From BOG-908 sp964657885 (lineage in GTDB: Bacteria; Pseudomonadota; Alphaproteobacteria; Acetobacterales; Acetobacteraceae), in the NCBI GenBank assembly GCA_964657885.1, contig CAZZWO010000182.1, positions 1 to 6,321 of the forward strand: 6,321 nt of DNA. The letters are read 5' to 3'. The position numbers were made by a program, and so were the translations under genes. Below the pieces are notes generated by a model. That model saw only the letters and a program-made list of their open reading frames with translations. It was not told where the DNA came from and ran no database searches. Each line of letters begins with the position of its first letter. The stretch's first letter is position 1. Shown here in pieces: positions 5,151 through 6,321 of the stretch.

Positions 5151-6321
5151 CGGCACCTTTCGTCTTCAGAGTCTGTCCGGCGTCAACCGGCACCGGCGAC
5201 TGTGCATCCACCTGGGGCGGATTTTTTGCCAAACTTCCCTCCGCTTCCGGCAGAGTCTTGGGAACCGCCTCCGCCTCCGGCAGAGCTTCGGGGAGGGTTA
5301 ACGTCGCAACGGCGCCGTTCGTGGCATCCACTGTGCCCGAACGGTCATCCAGTGTGACCGATCCGCCATGGTCCTCCATGATCTTCTTCACGATGGCAAG
5401 CCCCAGGCCAGTCCCCTTGGGCTTATGGGTCACGTATGGCTCGGTCAGCCGGTCACGTCCCTGCTGCGGCAACCCTATTCCATCATCACTGACTGCGATT
5501 CGCACCATGCCGCCATCCTGAGTCACCGCAACGCCGATGTGCCCCGGCCCGCCTTGCGGCCGCTCGCGCATGCGCACCGCATCGGCGGCGTTCACCAGCA
5601 GGTTGGTCAACGCCTGGCCCAGCAGCCGGCGGTCGCAGGGCGCCACCGGGCCGCGTTCCGGGATGTCGGTGCTCCAGACGATCTCCGGATGCGCGCTCCG
5701 CTGCAGCACCAGCGCCTCACGCGCGACCCGCCCGATATCGGCGGGCTTGATCACCGGCTGCGGCATCCGCGCGAAAGCGGAGAACTCATCGACCATGCGG
5801 CCGATGTCGCCGACATGGCGCACGATGGTGTCGGCGCACTGGATGAACGTTTCCGGGTCCGACGTGATCTCGCGCGAGAACCGCCGCTTGAGCCGCTCCG
5901 CCGAAAGCTGGATCGGGGTGAGCGGGTTCTTGATCTCGTGCGCGATGCGGCGGGCGACATCGGCCCAGGCCGCCTTGCGCTGCGCCGATTGCAGCTCGGT
6001 GATGTCGTCGAACGTCACCACGAAGCCGTGCGCCCGGCCGCCTTTCAGCTCCGGCCCGATGCGAACCAGTAGCGTACGCCGCTGGTTTGGCGGCCCGGTC
6101 TGGATCTCGCCGGTCACCGGACGCGGCGGCAGCGCCATGCCCTGGGCCAGCAGCGGCGCCATCTCGGGCACCCGGTCGCCGAGCTTCCGGCCGGTCTCCG
6201 CCTGCAGATCGATGCCGAGCAGGGCGGCGGCGGCGCGATTCGGCAGCTCGATGCGGCCCTGCCCGTCCAGACCGATCACCCCTGCCGACACGCCCGACAG
6301 CACCGTCTCGGTGAACCGCCG
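5140..6321 (-). CDS. ntrY: NtrY sensor histidine kinase, C-terminal part
   Basis: The frame is open to the right edge of the window, so only the last 393 residues are seen; the N-terminal membrane and HAMP regions expected of NtrY lie outside. In the visible fragment (numbered from the edge) a PAS domain spans about 7-110. The HisKA dimerisation domain has phospho-acceptor H128 in RRIAHEIKNPLTP. The ATP-binding domain has N-box NLLVNAADAV (240-249), G1 box DDGIG (279-283) and G2 box GTGLGL (303-308), so the kinase core looks intact. It should phosphorylate NtrX. After the domain end, near residue 344, there is a tail of about 49 residues rich in Pro, Glu and Ala with LPEA repeats. The TGA stop (5142-5140) overlaps the ntrX start. 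The first Met/GTG at 6303 is internal and not the true start. Confidence 0.95.
   Translation of the reverse strand, partial: RRFTETVLSGVSAGVIGLDGQGRIELPNRAAAALLGIDLQAETGRKLGDRVPEMAPLLAQGMALPPRPVTGEIQTGPPNQRRTLLVRIGPELKGGRAHGFVVTFDDITELQSAQRKAAWADVARRIAHEIKNPLTPIQLSAERLKRRFSREITSDPETFIQCADTIVRHVGDIGRMVDEFSAFARMPQPVIKPADIGRVAREALVLQRSAHPEIVWSTDIPERGPVAPCDRRLLGQALTNLLVNAADAVRMRERPQGGPGHIGVAVTQDGGMVRIAVSDDGIGLPQQGRDRLTEPYVTHKPKGTGLGLAIVKKIMEDHGGSVTLDDRSGTVDATNGAVATLTLPEALPEAEAVPKTLPEAEGSLAKNPPQVDAQSPVPVDAGQTLKTKGADGA
5156..5160 (-). promoter_or_regulatory. Ribosome binding site AAAGG of ntrX inside ntrY
   Basis: AAAGG on the minus strand ends 5 bases before ATG 5150. It lies inside the last codons of ntrY, so ribosomes finishing ntrY at 5140 would be positioned to begin ntrX. 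It also overlaps the alternative GTG start at 5156, which argues against that start. Confidence 0.5.
5238..5292 (-). repeat. Direct repeat, 30-base period, in the ntrY tail
   Basis: Two 25-base units (5238-5262 and 5268-5292) match at 21 of 25 positions with a period of 30 bases. They encode LPEAEAVPKT and LPEAEGSLAK, preceded by one more LPEA. The in-frame 10-residue period indicates a duplication within the C-terminal tail of NtrY, beyond the kinase domain. Confidence 0.75.

Noticed and set aside
5220..5232. T6 run as an intrinsic terminator signal
   Set aside because: It lies inside the ntrY coding frame, encodes part of the C-terminal tail, and has no adjacent GC-rich stem in the right orientation.
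5368..6072. A 234-codon plus-strand frame opposite ntrY
   Set aside because: It lies against the HisKA and ATP-binding domains and has no domain features or ribosome site of its own.

Overview
The window is GC-rich and reads as chromosomal DNA of an alphaproteobacterium. The ntrY-ntrX pair, the Atm1-type exporter and the DUF4743-Nudix protein would fit Rhodospirillales or Acetobacteraceae, but that placement is inference from protein flavour, not a measured match. No plasmid, phage or transposase gene is visible. A run of 100 Ns shows that this is a scaffold from a draft assembly.

Layout: positions 1-91 hold the first 30 codons of an unidentified minus-strand gene. Upstream of it, on the same strand, lies a complete Atm1/ABCB7-type ABC half-transporter (153-2078). 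Only 47 bases away and divergent is a plus-strand two-domain Nudix hydrolase (2126-2968). A convergent intergenic stretch (2969-3272) then contains the N gap and a cluster of GTAG-headed palindromes. The rest is one minus-strand cluster read right to left: ntrY (sensor kinase, C-terminal part only, 5140-6321), ntrX (response regulator, 3750-5150, overlapping ntrY by 11 bases) and a secreted FKBP-type prolyl isomerase (3273-3692).

How the genes work together: NtrY and NtrX form a two-component system linked to nitrogen, redox or envelope regulation in alphaproteobacteria, and their overlap implies translational coupling. The FKBP gene follows 57 bases later and may be co-transcribed, but its product would act in the periplasm. 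The Atm1-like protein probably exports glutathione-linked compounds or metal conjugates. The Nudix protein is probably a diphosphate hydrolase. No functional link between these last two is visible.

The most unusual content is non-coding. GTAG-headed imperfect palindromes, of the kind associated with REP elements and RAYT transposases, lie at the 3' ends of three genes, each in the same orientation as its gene. In ntrX and the FKBP gene the stop codon TAG is itself part of the GTAG head. Two palindromes in opposite orientation differ by paired substitutions that preserve the stem. The bases on the two sides of the N gap are an exact 55-base suffix-prefix overlap, so the gap and the apparent duplication are probably an assembly artefact. 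I see no clearly new protein system.
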